From Bacteroidota bacterium (GTDB lineage Bacteria > Bacteroidota > Ignavibacteria > UBA10030 > UBA6906): a stretch of 64,000 nt of DNA. Both the position numbers and the translations under genes were made by a program. Where the stretch lies: the NCBI GenBank assembly GCA_030835135.1, contig JAUQWO010000003.1, forward strand, positions 62,001 to 126,000. The letters run 5' to 3'. Under the pieces are notes generated by a model. It searched no databases, was not told where the DNA came from, and saw only the letters and a list, made by a program, of their open reading frames with translations. Within the stretch, counting starts at the first letter, position 1. Each line of letters begins with the position of its first letter. Positions 34,692 through 42,626 of the stretch are shown piece after piece.

Positions 34692-36386
34692 TTAGGAAAC
34701 CGCAGAGAGGTCAGTAGGGATAGTGGCGGACTGCCGCCGCGGGAGCAGCACGGTGAACGTGCTGCCGGTCCCGGGTGCGGTATCCACCTCGATGGTCCCG
34801 TGATGGCGTCCGATGATGCCGTACGCGATCGCGAGGCCGAGGCCGACACCACGTCCGTCGGCTTTCGTGGTAAAGAACGGTTCAAAGATCCTGGCACGGA
34901 CGTCGTCGGTCATGCCGATGCCGGTATCCGCCACCCGGATGCGCATCATATCGCCATCAGGGTCGGGCCGGGCCTCAACGCTGATGAGTGCGCTGGCCGG
35001 CCGGGGCGAAGCGAGCGCGATCGCTTCGATGCCGTTGATCATCAGCACCATGAGCACCTGCTGGATCTGTCCGGGATCGCACACCAGCGCATCATCCTTC
35101 GAGGTGGCGACAGCGATCTCGACGTTGTGCATCTCGGCATAGTGTTGCACAAGCATCCGGCACCGCTCGAGGATCGTGCCAAGGGCAACGGGCTCCAGCG
35201 TTGCGCGCTGGGGCCGGGCGAACACGAGCATGTTCTTGACGATCGAACCGCAGCGCTGGGCCTCGTCGGCGACGAGCTGCAGGTCACCGATCAGTCCCTC
35301 CACCTGCTCCCGCGGCAGATCGAGCCGCTGCAGCCGCTTGATGGAGAGCTTCGCGAATGTCAGAATGCCTTCCAGCGGATTGTTGATCTCATGCGCCACG
35401 CTGGCGGCGAGGTTCCCGAGCGACGCCATCTTCTCGACGCTGAGCATGCTGCGATGGATCCGCTCGAGGTCCGCGGTCTTTTCACGGATCTTTGCCTCCA
35501 GCGTCCCGGACCATTCCGTGATCTCCTGACGGGCACGGGCAAGCTCCTCCGTCATGGCGTTGAACGCACCCGCGAGCTGGCCGAGTTCGTCAGCGCTATG
35601 GATCGGCAGCCGCTTGTCGAGATTCCCGGCGGTCACGGTCTCCATGCCGTCGATGAGGGTGCGTACCGGCCGGCGGACGAACCACCACAGGAACCCGCCC
35701 GAGACGAACGCGATGGCGAGCACGGCGGCAACAGAGAGCGCGATGAACTGATTGCGGCTTTCGGCCAGACTCGCATCCATGTCACTCATCGACATGCGGA
35801 CGTCCAGGATGCCGAGCACGCGCGTCCCCTCTGCATGGGCATGGCACGCCGCGGTCCAGCACGATGCGTCATTCATGATCGGGGTGACCAGCGTCAGGAT
35901 GCGCTCGCCGTCTGCCCGCGTCACGATATCGTAGTCGTCCCGGTGATCATACGGGCCAGGACGGACGGTCGTGCCCTCGTGACAGGTCCGGCACACCTTG
36001 TCGCCCATGGGCACGGTCGAATGCAACTCGGTGGTATCGGCCGCGAAGACCACGCGCCCTTCCTTGTTCATGATCCGCAGGCCATGGATGCCGGGCTCAT
36101 CTCCGATCGCACGGAGGATCTCCTGCATCTCGCCCTTGTCGTTCTTCAGCATGCTGTGCGTGGTCGAGCGGACCATCAGATCGCTGATGCGCACGGCGCT
36201 CACCAGCACATTCTCACGTAAATGCGAGCTATGGATCGATATGGTGGCAAGAGCGAGGGCCACCATGACGATCATCTGGATCCCTCCTATGAGAAGGAAG
36301 AGTCGGAAGGCCAGGGTTCGGGAGATATGACGTGCACCGAGGATCATGGGCCGGATTGGGGTTATCAGCAGAATTTCACAAATCAT
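34692..36386 (-). CDS. Sensor histidine kinase with c-type-heme-like extracytoplasmic domain
   Basis: 564 residues (an internal ATG at 36347 is an alternative start). A membrane helix near residues 26-49, an extracytoplasmic domain of about 165 residues, a second helix (~218-240), HAMP, HisKA with H332 in [11 protein letters not shown], and HATPase ([21 protein letters not shown]). The sensor domain contains CRTCH (132-136), a CxxCH heme-binding motif, and CWTAACHAH (176-184), a CX4CH motif, suggesting one or two covalently bound hemes. The same layout is found in the kinase at 39924. It probably senses redox state or a small ligand at the periplasmic face and signals to the adjacent NtrC-like regulator. 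Confidence 0.88.
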   Translation of the reverse strand: MICEILLITPIRPMILGARHISRTLAFRLFLLIGGIQMIVMVALALATISIHSSHLRENVLVSAVRISDLMVRSTTHSMLKNDKGEMQEILRAIGDEPGIHGLRIMNKEGRVVFAADTTELHSTVPMGDKVCRTCHEGTTVRPGPYDHRDDYDIVTRADGERILTLVTPIMNDASCWTAACHAHAEGTRVLGILDVRMSMSDMDASLAESRNQFIALSVAAVLAIAFVSGGFLWWFVRRPVRTLIDGMETVTAGNLDKRLPIHSADELGQLAGAFNAMTEELARARQEITEWSGTLEAKIREKTADLERIHRSMLSVEKMASLGNLAASVAHEINNPLEGILTFAKLSIKRLQRLDLPREQVEGLIGDLQLVADEAQRCGSIVKNMLVFARPQRATLEPVALGTILERCRMLVQHYAEMHNVEIAVATSKDDALVCDPGQIQQVLMVLMINGIEAIALASPRPASALISVEARPDPDGDMMRIRVADTGIGMTDDVRARIFEPFFTTKADGRGVGLGLAIAYGIIGRHHGTIEVDTAPGTGSTFTVLLPRRQSATIPTDLSAVS

Positions 36387-36426
36387 GCCACCAGAATCCG
36401 CTAAATTAGCCCCGAACAGCCATGAG

Positions 36427-36446
36427 GATTCCCACTTGTGGGAATC
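36427..36446. promoter_or_regulatory. 20-bp perfect palindrome, candidate operator
   Basis: GATTCCCAC-TT-GTGGGAATC, a 9+2+9 palindrome in the 207-bp gap between the divergent kinase and ferredoxin genes, about 150 nt before the ferredoxin ATG. It is suited to a dimeric regulator such as the neighbouring Fis-type protein. Confidence 0.55.
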
Positions 36447-36456
36447 GAAACTGAGG

Positions 36457-36476
36457 TTTTCCCTAATTTAGGAAAA
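36457..36476. promoter_or_regulatory. Second AT-rich near-palindrome, candidate operator
   Basis: TTTTCC (36457-36462) and GGAAAA (36471-36476) flank CTAATTTA, which is itself nearly symmetric. Its centre lies about 30 bp (three helical turns) from that of the first palindrome. Confidence 0.4.
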
Positions 36477-36486
36477 ATTCGAGGAA

Positions 36487-36514
36487 TTGGAGCTTCTCCG
36501 GTGCCTTTTATGCA
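36487..36514 (+). promoter_or_regulatory. Candidate promoter of the ferredoxin/NrfD/cytochrome operon
   Basis: Two overlapping readings exist. GG at 36500-36501 and GC at 36512-36513 are separated by 10 nt, the spacing of a sigma-54 -24/-12 promoter (GGTGC and ATGCA elements). Alternatively TTGGAG (36487-36492), 16 nt and TATGCA (36509-36514) form a housekeeping-type promoter. Either gives a start near 36520-36525. Confidence 0.3.
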
Positions 36515-36593
36515 AGAAAATTCAACACCAGAGAGTGGCGCATTTATTGAGACACAGGCAGAGATGAGATACAAATCCCTCCAAGGAAACCCC

Positions 36594-37490
36594 ATGAAAG
36601 CACAAGACCGCCGATCGTTCCTCAAAACAGCCGCCGCTGTCGGCACAGCGGCCGTGGGTATGGGAACTGCAACGGCTGCCGCCGGGCCGAAGAACATCCT
36701 CTCACCAGACCGTATGGGCGTGCTGGTCGATACGACCGTCTGCGTTGGCTGCAGGAATTGCGAGCATGCCTGCAAGACCGCGCACGACCTTCCGACCGAA
36801 CCGCTGAGTTCCTATGGAGACCGGTCGGTCTTCGAACAGATGCGCCGCCCGGATGACACCGCGCTCTGCGTGGTGAACGAGTACGAGAACCCGAAGAACG
36901 CCGACCTCCCCTACGACGTGAAGGTGCAGTGCATGCACTGCGACCATCCCGCATGCCTGTCGGCGTGCATCGTCGGCGCATTCTCCAAGGAGGAGAACGG
37001 TGCGGTGGTCTGGGACACGGACAAATGCATCGGCTGCCGCTACTGCATGGCCGCATGCCCGTTCCAGATCCCGGCATTCGAATATCACAAGGCGCTCGAT
37101 CCGCAGATCCGCAAATGCGACTTCTGCATCGAGCGGACCACGAAGGGCGAGTTGCCCGCCTGCGTGAACATCTGTCCGGTGGAAGCGCTGACGTACGGCC
37201 CGCGCGATGAGGTCATCCGTATCGCGAAGCAGCGCATCAGGACATACGGCGACCGCTACGTGGACCATATCTACGGCGAGCACGAGGTTGGTGGGACTTC
37301 ATGGATGTATATGGCCGGCCGCGATTTCAAGGACCTGGGATTTCCCAAGCTCGGACAGAACACGGCCCCGGGTGTGTCGGAGGCGATCCAGCACGGTATC
37401 TTCGCGTACTTCATGCCTCCGGTCGCGCTGTATGCCCTCCTCGGCGCGATCATGTGGATGACCAAAACCCGGAAAGAAGAAGGCCTCTAG
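36594..37490 (+). CDS. Tat-type periplasmic four-cluster ferredoxin subunit (HmcB/NrfC/HybA-like)
   Basis: 298 residues from ATG 36594, chosen for the AAGGA just upstream and the Tat signal that follows (DRRSFLKTAAAVGTAAVG). Four [4Fe-4S] motifs are visible: CVGCRNCEHAC, CMHCDHPACLSAC, CIGCRYCMAACP and CDFCIERTTKGELPACVNIC (split by a 12-residue loop). A C-terminal membrane helix (YFMPPVALYALLGAIMWM) would anchor the protein, as in HmcB. It should carry electrons between the NrfD-like subunit and the multiheme cytochrome on the periplasmic side. First gene of the respiratory/signalling operon. Confidence 0.93.
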   Translation: MKAQDRRSFLKTAAAVGTAAVGMGTATAAAGPKNILSPDRMGVLVDTTVCVGCRNCEHACKTAHDLPTEPLSSYGDRSVFEQMRRPDDTALCVVNEYENPKNADLPYDVKVQCMHCDHPACLSACIVGAFSKEENGAVVWDTDKCIGCRYCMAACPFQIPAFEYHKALDPQIRKCDFCIERTTKGELPACVNICPVEALTYGPRDEVIRIAKQRIRTYGDRYVDHIYGEHEVGGTSWMYMAGRDFKDLGFPKLGQNTAPGVSEAIQHGIFAYFMPPVALYALLGAIMWMTKTRKEEGL

Positions 37491-37502
37491 GAGATCGTTC
37501 CC

Positions 37503-38744
37503 ATGCATGCTCACATGAAACCTGCGCCCATGAAGGGGAAGTTCTTCACGCCGGGCGTCATCATTCTCACGCTCATCGCCCTGAACGGATTGGTGTTCCT
37601 TGCCGGCCGGTTCTTCTTCGGGATCGGGTCGGTGACGAACCTGAACAACCAGTATCCCTGGGGATTATGGATCGCTGTCGACGTTGCCGCGGGCGTTGCC
37701 CTCGCCGCCGGCGGGTTCACCACGGCCGCCCTCGGCCATGTGATGCACCGCGAGGAGTATCACGTGATCCTCCGTCCCGCCCTGCTCACCGCCATGCTCG
37801 GCTATACGTTCGTCGCCACCGCCGTGTTCATCGACATTGGCCGCTGGTACTTCATCTGGCACCCCCTGATCATGTGGAACGGCTCGTCCGCCCTGTTCGA
37901 GGTCGGCATCTGCGTCATGATCTACATGTCCGTGCTCTACATCGAGTTCCTCCCGATGGTCACCGAACGCTTCATCGGTCACGTGACCCTGCCGGGTGTG
38001 CTGAGCCGACTCAACGCACCCCTGGACCGTCTGCTGCGCTTCCTGGACCGCACCCTCGAGCGTTCCATGTTCATCTTCATCATCGCCGGCGTCGTGCTCT
38101 CCACGCTCCACCAGTCGTCCCTCGGCACCCTGATGGTGATCGCCGGATCGAAGATGCATCCGCTCTGGCAGACCCCCGTGCTGCCGTTGCTGTTCCTGCT
38201 CTCCGCGATCTCGGTCGGCTTCCCGATGGTGATCTTTGAATCCATGATCGCCTCCCGCGCATTCAAACAGAAGATCGAGATCGATGTGCTGTCGCGCCTC
38301 GGCGGACTCGTGGCACCGATACTCGGGATCTACCTGGCGTTCAAGCTGGGCGATATGTTCATCCGCGAGACGTTCGTGTATCTGCAGGAATTCAGTGTCG
38401 AGAGCGTGATGTGGACCCTCGAGGTCGTGCTGGGCATCGTGATCCCGCTGCGGATGTTCCTCTCCCGCGCCGTGCTCAAGTCGCCCCTCCTCCTGTTCAT
38501 CGCTTCGTCGCTCGTGATCCTCGGGGTGGCGCTCAACCGCATCAACAACTTTGTCGTGGCCTATACGCCCCCCTACGCCTTCGGCTCGTACTTCCCGTCC
38601 ATCGGTGAGATCTCGGTCACGGTGGGCTTCATCGCCCTCCTCGTCCTGATCTACCGCGTGTATGTCATGATCTTCCCGGTGATCAGCGTGCCGGAGGGAC
38701 CCGCAACACCCCAGACCAAGTATGCGATCAGAGGTAAGCAATGA
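37503..38744 (+). CDS. NrfD/HmcC-like integral membrane subunit
   Basis: 413 residues from ATG 37503, with AGGAG eight bases upstream. About nine or ten membrane helices, of the NrfD/PsrC family (NNQYPWGLWIAVDVAAGVAL, GRWYFIWHPLIMWNGSS, STLHQSSLGTLMVIAGSK). Family members bind quinone without cofactors and exchange electrons with an adjacent ferredoxin subunit. The LHQSSLG region is typical of the Hmc/Dms-type menaquinol members. The stop overlaps the cytochrome start (ATGA), so the three subunits are made together. Confidence 0.92.
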   Translation: MHAHMKPAPMKGKFFTPGVIILTLIALNGLVFLAGRFFFGIGSVTNLNNQYPWGLWIAVDVAAGVALAAGGFTTAALGHVMHREEYHVILRPALLTAMLGYTFVATAVFIDIGRWYFIWHPLIMWNGSSALFEVGICVMIYMSVLYIEFLPMVTERFIGHVTLPGVLSRLNAPLDRLLRFLDRTLERSMFIFIIAGVVLSTLHQSSLGTLMVIAGSKMHPLWQTPVLPLLFLLSAISVGFPMVIFESMIASRAFKQKIEIDVLSRLGGLVAPILGIYLAFKLGDMFIRETFVYLQEFSVESVMWTLEVVLGIVIPLRMFLSRAVLKSPLLLFIASSLVILGVALNRINNFVVAYTPPYAFGSYFPSIGEISVTVGFIALLVLIYRVYVMIFPVISVPEGPATPQTKYAIRGKQ

Positions 38745-39922
38745 GAACTCGTGTCCTGTCGTTGGTGACCATCGTCGCGTTGCTATGGGCCTCGCCCGTG
38801 TTCGGGCAGGGGTCCAAATGGGACAAGCATGCTCCCCCGAAAAAGGCCGACATCTCCTGTCAGACGTGCCATGCGGGTTCCGCGCCGACCAGGACCAATC
38901 CGGCACTCCTCCCCTGCCCCCGGTCACGGATCCTTCCGGGCTTCCACCCGGATCAGTCGGGACCCGAAGTGCTCATCATGAGCAAGGTGTCCAAAGAGTA
39001 CGGACCGGTCGTGTTCTCGCATAAGCTGCACGCGGACATGTCCACGATGTCCGGCGGATGCTACGGGTGCCACCATTATAACAGCACATCGATGGCGATC
39101 CTGTCGTGCCGCGAGTGCCACCCGGCCAACCGGGCACGGACGGACATCAGCATGCCGGACCTGAAGGGGGCGTATCACCGTCAGTGCATGGACTGTCACC
39201 GTCAATGGAGCAAGGCAACGGACTGCCAGAGCTGTCACTTGAAACGGGACGCCCGACAGAGCACGGAAGAAGCGCTCCAGGCCGCCCGGCTCAAAGGGAA
39301 GTCCCATCCTGAACTCGCGGTCCCGAAGCGTGTCGTCTATGAGACCCGCAGCCAGCGCGGCTCCTTCGTGACCTTCTTCCATAACGATCACGCCGAACGG
39401 TTCAGCCTCGAATGCTCGGACTGCCACAAGAGCGAAAGCTGCGTCCGCTGCCATGAGCGCACGCCGGGCGGCAAGGCGTCGCCGGACCCGCTCTCACGCA
39501 CGGTGAAGACCCAGCGCACGATGGAGGCACTGCACGCACCCTGCTTCTCCTGTCACGGTCAGGACAAGTGCGAAGAATGTCACGTCGATCAGCCACGGGA
39601 AGCGTTCGATCACGCGAAGAGCGCCGGATGGGCCCTCAACAGGTTCCACCGTGCCCTCTCGTGCCAGAAGTGCCACGGACAGTCCAAGCGCTTCACGAAG
39701 GTCGATACCAAATGCGTCACGTGCCACAAGGGATGGACACCGGGAACGTTCAGGCACGAGATCACGTCGCTGAAACTCGACCCGGCGCACCGCGAACTCG
39801 ATTGCGAATCGTGCCACATCGATGGCAACTTCGCGAACCCGCCGTCATGCGCGGGCTGCCACGACGACAAAGCATACCCGGCCCAGAAACCCGGCACCAC
39901 GGTGAAAGCCGCGGCGAAATGA
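38741..39922 (+). CDS. Periplasmic 13-heme cytochrome c
   Basis: 393 residues with a signal peptide (LSLVTIVALLWASPVFGQ). Thirteen CxxCH motifs are present: CQTCH, CYGCH, CRECH, CMDCH, CQSCH, CSDCH, CVRCH, CFSCH, CEECH, CQKCH, CVTCH, CESCH and CAGCH, with extra His residues for bis-His ligation (for example FSHKLH, FFHNDH). The spacing resembles class III (cytochrome c3/HmcA-like) multiheme proteins. As the third subunit it would accept electrons from, or donate them to, the ferredoxin/NrfD pair and pass them to periplasmic or outer-membrane partners. Followed after one base by the second heme-domain kinase. Confidence 0.95.
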   Translation: MRTRVLSLVTIVALLWASPVFGQGSKWDKHAPPKKADISCQTCHAGSAPTRTNPALLPCPRSRILPGFHPDQSGPEVLIMSKVSKEYGPVVFSHKLHADMSTMSGGCYGCHHYNSTSMAILSCRECHPANRARTDISMPDLKGAYHRQCMDCHRQWSKATDCQSCHLKRDARQSTEEALQAARLKGKSHPELAVPKRVVYETRSQRGSFVTFFHNDHAERFSLECSDCHKSESCVRCHERTPGGKASPDPLSRTVKTQRTMEALHAPCFSCHGQDKCEECHVDQPREAFDHAKSAGWALNRFHRALSCQKCHGQSKRFTKVDTKCVTCHKGWTPGTFRHEITSLKLDPAHRELDCESCHIDGNFANPPSCAGCHDDKAYPAQKPGTTVKAAAK

Positions 39923-39923
39923 C

Positions 39924-41798
39924 ATGGCATTCCTTCAGGACATAGGCCTGAAACTGATCCTGGTGGCGGGACTCACCGCCATCCTGATCATCGGCGTGTT
40001 CGCGTACTTCAACATCCAGTCGCTGGACGCGAGTCTGCAGGCGGAAGTGGAACGGCACGCGAACCAGCTGAGCGAGACGGTCAAGTACAGCACGCGGCAG
40101 GACATGCTCGTGAATCAGCGGGACCGGATCCACCAGGTGATCAACGAGGTCGGGCGACAGCCCTCGATCAGCAGGGTCCGGGTCCTGAATAAGACCGGTG
40201 AGATCATCTACTCGTCGCTGGAGGAGGAGATCGGCACGACGGTGGACAAGAAGGCAGAGAGCTGCTACGCCTGCCATCAGGCGGACCAGCCGATCGAGCG
40301 CCTCCCCATCGCCGACCGGACGCGGGTCTTCCAGGTGCACCCGGATTCGTCACGCATGCTCGGGATCATCAATCCGATCTTCAACGAGAAGGCCTGCTGG
40401 TCCGCGGCGTGCCATGTGCATCCCGAGCAGCAGACCGTTCTTGGTGTCCTGGATGTCACACTGCCGCTTGCCGAAGTGGACCGCACGATCCAGAAGAGCC
40501 GCATGGAAATGCTGATCTTCGCGGTCATCGCGTTCCTGGCGATCAGCGTGATCATCGGCTACTTCGTGGAACGGTGGGTCGATACCCCCGTCAAGTCGCT
40601 CCTGAAGGCAACGCAACAGGTGGCCGATGGCAACCTCGGCTACCGGATCGATATCCGGAGGAACGACGAGATCGGCAAGCTGGCCCGCTCCTTCAACAAC
40701 ATGACGGACAAGCTCTCCGAAGCGCGGATGCAGTTGTTCCAGTCGGATAAGCTGGCCTCCCTCGGCAGGCTCGCGGCAGGTGTCGCCCATGAGATCAACA
40801 ATCCGCTGACCGGGGTGCTGACCTACAGCAGCTTCCTGATGAAGCGCACGCAGAACCAGCCCGAGATCCAGGAAGACCTGAAGGTGATCGTCCGCGAAAC
40901 ACTCCGCTCGCGGGATATCGTCAAGAGTCTCCTGGACTTTGCGCGCCAGTCGATCCCGAAGAAGAACGAGGCGGACCTGCACGAGATCATCGACCGCGCG
41001 ATCTCGGTGGTCCACAACCAGATCACGCTCGGACATGTGACCCTGGTGAAGAACCTGGACCCGGTCCTGCCGCGACTGACACTGGATGCCAATCAGATCC
41101 AGCAGGTGTTCATCAACCTTATCGTCAATGGCATCGACGCCATGAGCGGCACCGGCGGCACGATCACCATCGGCACGTCGGTCCAGAAACTGTCGCCGGT
41201 GGGCATGGCGCAGATCAAGAAAGCCACCTGTCCGAAGCGCCACAGTCTCATCGATGGTGCCGTGAAGATCGAAGGCCTCCCTTCCGCCCGGGTGAAGATC
41301 CGTGCGACCGGCGAGGAGGGGTTCCTGTACATCGACCCGTTATACGGACGGCACCGCGATCAGACCAGCTGGCCGATCGCGGCCGGACAGCTCCGCCAGG
41401 TGCAGTGCCCGGAGTGCGCCACCAGTCTGATCGAGCAGGATGTGACCTGTCCGCTGTGCGGCGCGCCGGCCTACTGGATGGAGATCCCGACGCTCGGCAA
41501 GTGGGAAGCGTGCACGCGGCAGGGGTGCGATTGGCAGCGCTGGGACTCCATGGACACGGGGGGGTTACGCGACTATGCGGAGATCACCGTCAGCGATACG
41601 GGATCCGGCATCCCGGCCGATGCCCTCCCGCGGATCTTCGAACCGTTCTTCTCGACCAAAGGACAGAAGGGCACCGGGCTTGGCCTGTCGGTCATCTGGG
41701 GGATCATCGACAATCACAACGGCACCATCAAGGTCGAGAGTGAGCTGAACAAAGGCACCACGTTCCGCATCCGTCTCCCCTTCGAGCAGCCACGGTGA
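39924..41798 (+). CDS. Sensor histidine kinase with heme-type sensor domain and zinc-ribbon insertion
   Basis: 624 residues. Helix 1 (LILVAGLTAILIIGVFAY), an extracytoplasmic domain with CYACH (114-118) and CWSAACHVH (158-166), helix 2 (~193-213), HAMP, HisKA with H289 in [11 protein letters not shown], then a split HATPase. The N-box Asn is N402 (INLIVNGIDAM), but the G1 box DTGSGIP begins at D558, a gap about 120 residues longer than usual. The insertion contains CPKRHSLIDG (C436), CPEC (495, 498), CPLCG (509, 512) and C530/C535, a zinc-ribbon-like set. The G2 region GTGLGLSVIWG is intact. It is co-transcribed with the cytochrome gene (1-nt gap) and with two response regulators. Confidence 0.9.
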   Translation: MAFLQDIGLKLILVAGLTAILIIGVFAYFNIQSLDASLQAEVERHANQLSETVKYSTRQDMLVNQRDRIHQVINEVGRQPSISRVRVLNKTGEIIYSSLEEEIGTTVDKKAESCYACHQADQPIERLPIADRTRVFQVHPDSSRMLGIINPIFNEKACWSAACHVHPEQQTVLGVLDVTLPLAEVDRTIQKSRMEMLIFAVIAFLAISVIIGYFVERWVDTPVKSLLKATQQVADGNLGYRIDIRRNDEIGKLARSFNNMTDKLSEARMQLFQSDKLASLGRLAAGVAHEINNPLTGVLTYSSFLMKRTQNQPEIQEDLKVIVRETLRSRDIVKSLLDFARQSIPKKNEADLHEIIDRAISVVHNQITLGHVTLVKNLDPVLPRLTLDANQIQQVFINLIVNGIDAMSGTGGTITIGTSVQKLSPVGMAQIKKATCPKRHSLIDGAVKIEGLPSARVKIRATGEEGFLYIDPLYGRHRDQTSWPIAAGQLRQVQCPECATSLIEQDVTCPLCGAPAYWMEIPTLGKWEACTRQGCDWQRWDSMDTGGLRDYAEITVSDTGSGIPADALPRIFEPFFSTKGQKGTGLGLSVIWGIIDNHNGTIKVESELNKGTTFRIRLPFEQPR

Positions 41799-41802
41799 GA
41801 GC

Positions 41803-42606
41803 ATGGGATACACGGCCGACATACTGGTGGTGGATGACGAGAGCGTGATCCTGGATGCGGTGACCAAGATCTGTACACTCGAGGGATACCGCGTGACGCA
41901 GGCCGCCGAGGCGTCCACCGCGGCGCACGTGCTGAGCGGCGGAACGTATGGTCTCATGCTCTGCGACATCATGATGCCGCAGATGGATGGCTTCCAGTTG
42001 CTGGAGATCGCGCGGAAGCGCGCACCGGGCATGCCGGTGATCATGGCCACGGGGTATTCCACCGTGGAGAACGCGGTGCGGTCGCTCCGTGAAGGCGCGA
42101 TCGATTTCGTGCCGAAACCGTTCACCAGCGATGAATTGCTCTCGGCGGTCGGCCGTGCGGTCCGCTACCGCCGGCTCGCGGAAGCGATCGCGGCGGCCGG
42201 GCAGGGGCCTGTGGACCCCTCCCTGCTGATCGTTCCCTGCCCTCCCAGGTACCAGCGGCTCGGGTATGCGAGCTGGGTGGTCCTCGAGGACGGCGGGACC
42301 GCGTTGATCGGATTGACGCACCTGTTCCTGCGCATCCTCGAACGCATCGACGGGCTTGAATTGCAGCCGGTGAATGCCGAGATCGCCCAGGGTACCGCAT
42401 GCGCGCAGGCGAGAACACCGGATGGATTGCTGCATTCCGTGCTCGCACCCGTGAGCGGCAGGATCGTCGAAGTGAACCCGGCAGCCACGCCGGATGCGAT
42501 CGAGAAGGACCCGTACTTTGCCGGTTGGTTGTACCGGTGCATTCCCTCGGATGTCGATTACGAAATGCCCCAGCTGACGCCGTTCAGCGCCGGCACCCTG
42601 TTCTGA
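41803..42606 (+). CDS. Response regulator with GcvH-like output domain lacking the lipoyl lysine
   Basis: 267 residues, 4 nt after the kinase stop. Receiver domain residues 1-125 with acidic pocket DD (11-12), phospho-acceptor D55 (LCDIMMP), Thr in MATGYST and Lys in VPKPF. From about residue 140 the sequence resembles glycine-cleavage H protein (YASWVVLEDGGTALIGLTHL, SVLAPVSGRIVEVNP, DPYFAGWLYRCIP). The lysine that carries lipoate in GcvH is absent; the matching region reads QARTPDGLLHS. There is no DNA-binding domain. The output is probably protein-protein interaction or ligand binding. Confidence 0.85.
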   Translation: MGYTADILVVDDESVILDAVTKICTLEGYRVTQAAEASTAAHVLSGGTYGLMLCDIMMPQMDGFQLLEIARKRAPGMPVIMATGYSTVENAVRSLREGAIDFVPKPFTSDELLSAVGRAVRYRRLAEAIAAAGQGPVDPSLLIVPCPPRYQRLGYASWVVLEDGGTALIGLTHLFLRILERIDGLELQPVNAEIAQGTACAQARTPDGLLHSVLAPVSGRIVEVNPAATPDAIEKDPYFAGWLYRCIPSDVDYEMPQLTPFSAGTLF

Positions 42607-42626
42607 TCATTCAAGGAGACACGTAT

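Noticed and set aside
33648-36221. 857-codon plus-strand frame opposite the NtrC-like regulator and heme-domain kinase
   Set aside because: Both minus-strand genes have intact domains; the plus frame has no family match by eye and typical antisense composition.
37665-38927. 420-codon minus-strand frame opposite the NrfD-like gene
   Set aside because: Extremely His-, Glu- and Asp-rich, the complement pattern of hydrophobic codons; the plus strand is a clear membrane protein.
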